Both the position numbers and the translations under genes were made by a program. From Bolinopsis microptera (Eukaryota > Ctenophora > Tentaculata > Lobata > Bolinopsidae): 64,000 bases of DNA. The notes beneath the pieces were generated by a model. The model saw only the letters and a program-made list of their open reading frames with translations, made no database searches and was not told the DNA's origin. Shown piece after piece: positions 62,601 through 64,000 of this stretch (position 1 is its first letter; each line of letters opens with the position of its first letter). Location: positions 16,441,962 to 16,505,961 of the forward strand of contig NC_087074.1 in NCBI RefSeq assembly GCF_026151205.1, read 5' to 3'.

Positions 62601-64000
62601 CGAAATCGTTCGTCAAAAAGAATCAAGAGGTCCAGCAGCTTCTTGCATTGAAATCGATTGGCGAGGACGTAAGTCTAAATTATATGTACATTATGCATCC
62701 TCAGTTTTGTAATTTCAATTTTGTTAATCGTACTACTGGATTTTTATAACGACCTACCGTTTCATGATACATTAGAACCACACCCCTGTCGTGCGATTCA
62801 AGCACTAATAAAACTAGCGTGTCAAACTCGCTTGGTTGATTAGTGCACTCAAACATATTGGCATTGTCTTAATTTATTTATAATTATATCATGTAATGAT
62901 TCAGTTTTCGCTTCAGAGCAGTTAATCAATAATCACATCACAATTGTTTAGATCAAGAAGTCTGATCATGCAACGGGTCAAGTCGATGGCTTCTCGTCAG
63001 ACCGAGATAAAGGGATCGTTATGGGTGCCATGATAAAGCAGGGAGACACAGTGAAGCATCATCCCATTAGTTGTGAGCCATCCCCTGGTGGTGATGCTGA
63101 GACTACTGCTGAGCACATCAAGTTGAAGATGAGAATTCTCGCTTGTCTCACTGCAGGTTTAACTCTTCAATTTTCAAAATTAAACCATAATTATACAGAA
63201 TTTTGATTCTCATCAGATTTTCACTTCAATATTCAAGAACTTGCTTTGATATTCAATTTCACTCATTCTAGAGGACCTAACCCCTGAGAAACTCCTGAAG
63301 AGTGTGAAAGAAGTCGCTGATAAGTTCAAATTCTGGGTAACTGATGGAGGTTTGTAACTCGTTATTTATCAAAATCCGAATTCAATTATAATGCTTTCAT
63401 TACTATGACTAATGGCTATTGTACATGCCATGCTACTTGTATTGAATATGTAACTTGAAAAGTCAGTAAGTAAAGAAACCGTTCCAGCTGCTCAGAATGC
63501 GTTAGTAACATAGGGAATGTATCGTGAAAAGTCGGCAGCTGAAGGTTATCTTGGCACAGCGAAATTAAATCCATTATATTCTCATATATATTATATCTTA
63601 GGCACAGGTTAGCTTGGTTGATATTAAGTTCTATTACACTGCTCGCAAACATTCACAAAAATTTGAACTTACAGGACCTCAAATGAAACCAGCAATGGAC
63701 CGGTTGAAGGAATGGAAACGGGACATGAATCTTGTTTTTGATGACATTTGGGTTCACTGCAATGCCCATATCGAACCCGCACTTGCAGCAGCTCTCACTA
63801 AAGTTTTGTTAGAAATCGAGGAGGTGCTTGGTGAGTCTGAATCCCCTTTCCTTTCCCCATGTTTTATTTCGGATATTATTTGAATCCCACAAGACTGCTT
63901 TGATCATATTCTCCTATGACGTAATGAAATTATGGCATGATCATAATCAAGTAGTTCCTGCTTTCCTGTTAATTTCTTTCAACTAGATTTCTCATCAGGA
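59658..64000 (+). CDS. Unrecognised multi-exon gene, 5' part only
   Basis: Exons with consistent phases: 59,658-60,239, 60,415-60,618, 60,775-60,925, 62,460-62,668, 62,952-63,156, 63,272-63,349, 63,675-63,830, and the start of another at 63,987 running off the window, about 533 codons in all. An acceptor-like ATTTTCAG lies 11 nt before the ATG. Visible are a helical N-terminus (KFDIKTVLTKFLV), a basic middle, a coiled coil (about residues 165-245, KIDIRSSKQIAEQKLAAEK then VIQLKDKCAVLEEKVQSLQ), a Cys-containing segment (YSACLECFVCVGNGFFNQN), a basic stretch (RKRRRTKV) and an acidic/hydrophobic C-terminal part. The third exon was chosen because it alone supplies the phase needed by the fourth. 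I cannot name the family. The arrangement recalls long multi-exon transposase-derived genes, but that is a guess. Confidence 0.6.
60963..62210. mobile_element. Possible Tigger-like MITE remnant in an intron
   Basis: CAGGAAAACCTCTATTTACC at 60,963-60,983 and CATTTACCACGGGGTTTTCTG at about 62,190-62,210 form an imperfect inverted pair like the ends of the unit at 46,604-46,821. No clean TA duplication is seen on the right. The interior has a 25-bp tandem block (TTTACATCATGTATAAAATGTATGTA, 61,021-61,080) and no transposase. Confidence 0.4.

Overview
The window is eukaryotic DNA from an intron-rich, AT-rich animal genome crowded with transposable elements. Host genes have short coding exons with GT-AG introns and are clearly metazoan: RAD51, the TORC2 subunit SIN1/MAPKAP1, a Lifeguard/TMBIM protein and two SYNCRIP/hnRNP R-A1CF type RNA-binding proteins. 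The repeats (RLE-type, CR1-like and L1/Tx1-like LINEs, a Penelope-like element, hAT, mariner and Tigger-like MITEs) fit an early-branching or marine invertebrate. A cnidarian is my best guess; this is inference and no marker fixes the taxon.

Positions 1-24,300 hold no convincing host gene. Their core is a nest of retrotransposons about 15 kb long. A plus-strand RLE LINE (R4/Dong-like, about 4.4-19.4 kb) is split by a minus-strand CR1-like LINE (about 5.67-16.1 kb). That LINE is split by a 5'-truncated minus-strand L1/Tx1-like element (10,438-15,097), which is split by a plus-strand poly(A) element (12,149-13,090). The two innermost insertions have clear target-site duplications. Removing the L1 and one duplication restores one reading frame: ORF1 of the CR1-like LINE joins an AlkB-like 2-oxoglutarate/Fe(II) dioxygenase to an SGNH hydrolase. 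ORF2 (endonuclease plus reverse transcriptase) is intact. This is the most unusual system in the window.

Positions 24,381-55,430 are the gene-rich part. RAD51 (+) is complete in seven exons. Six minus-strand genes follow head to tail: a divergent SYNCRIP-like paralogue (gene A), an unrecognised 270-aa ORF, MAPKAP1, an intronless TMBIM gene, an unrecognised single-pass membrane protein, and a second SYNCRIP-like gene with an RGG/Tyr-rich tail (gene B). A plus-strand gene for a secreted Pro/Thr-rich protein lies inside an intron of the membrane-protein gene. A plus-strand GIY-YIG ORF sits inside a 26-bp minisatellite between MAPKAP1 and TMBIM. Two introns start inside minisatellites whose unit carries the 5' splice site. 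Several start codons lie 1-12 nt after an acceptor-like AG, which suggests spliced-leader trans-splicing or 5'UTR introns.

Positions 55,430-64,000 hold MITEs, an element with telomere-like repeats, a cluster of palindromes near 57 kb, and the start of an unrecognised plus-strand multi-exon gene that leaves the window. Exon structures were built by hand from splice sites, phase and family similarity, without transcript data.
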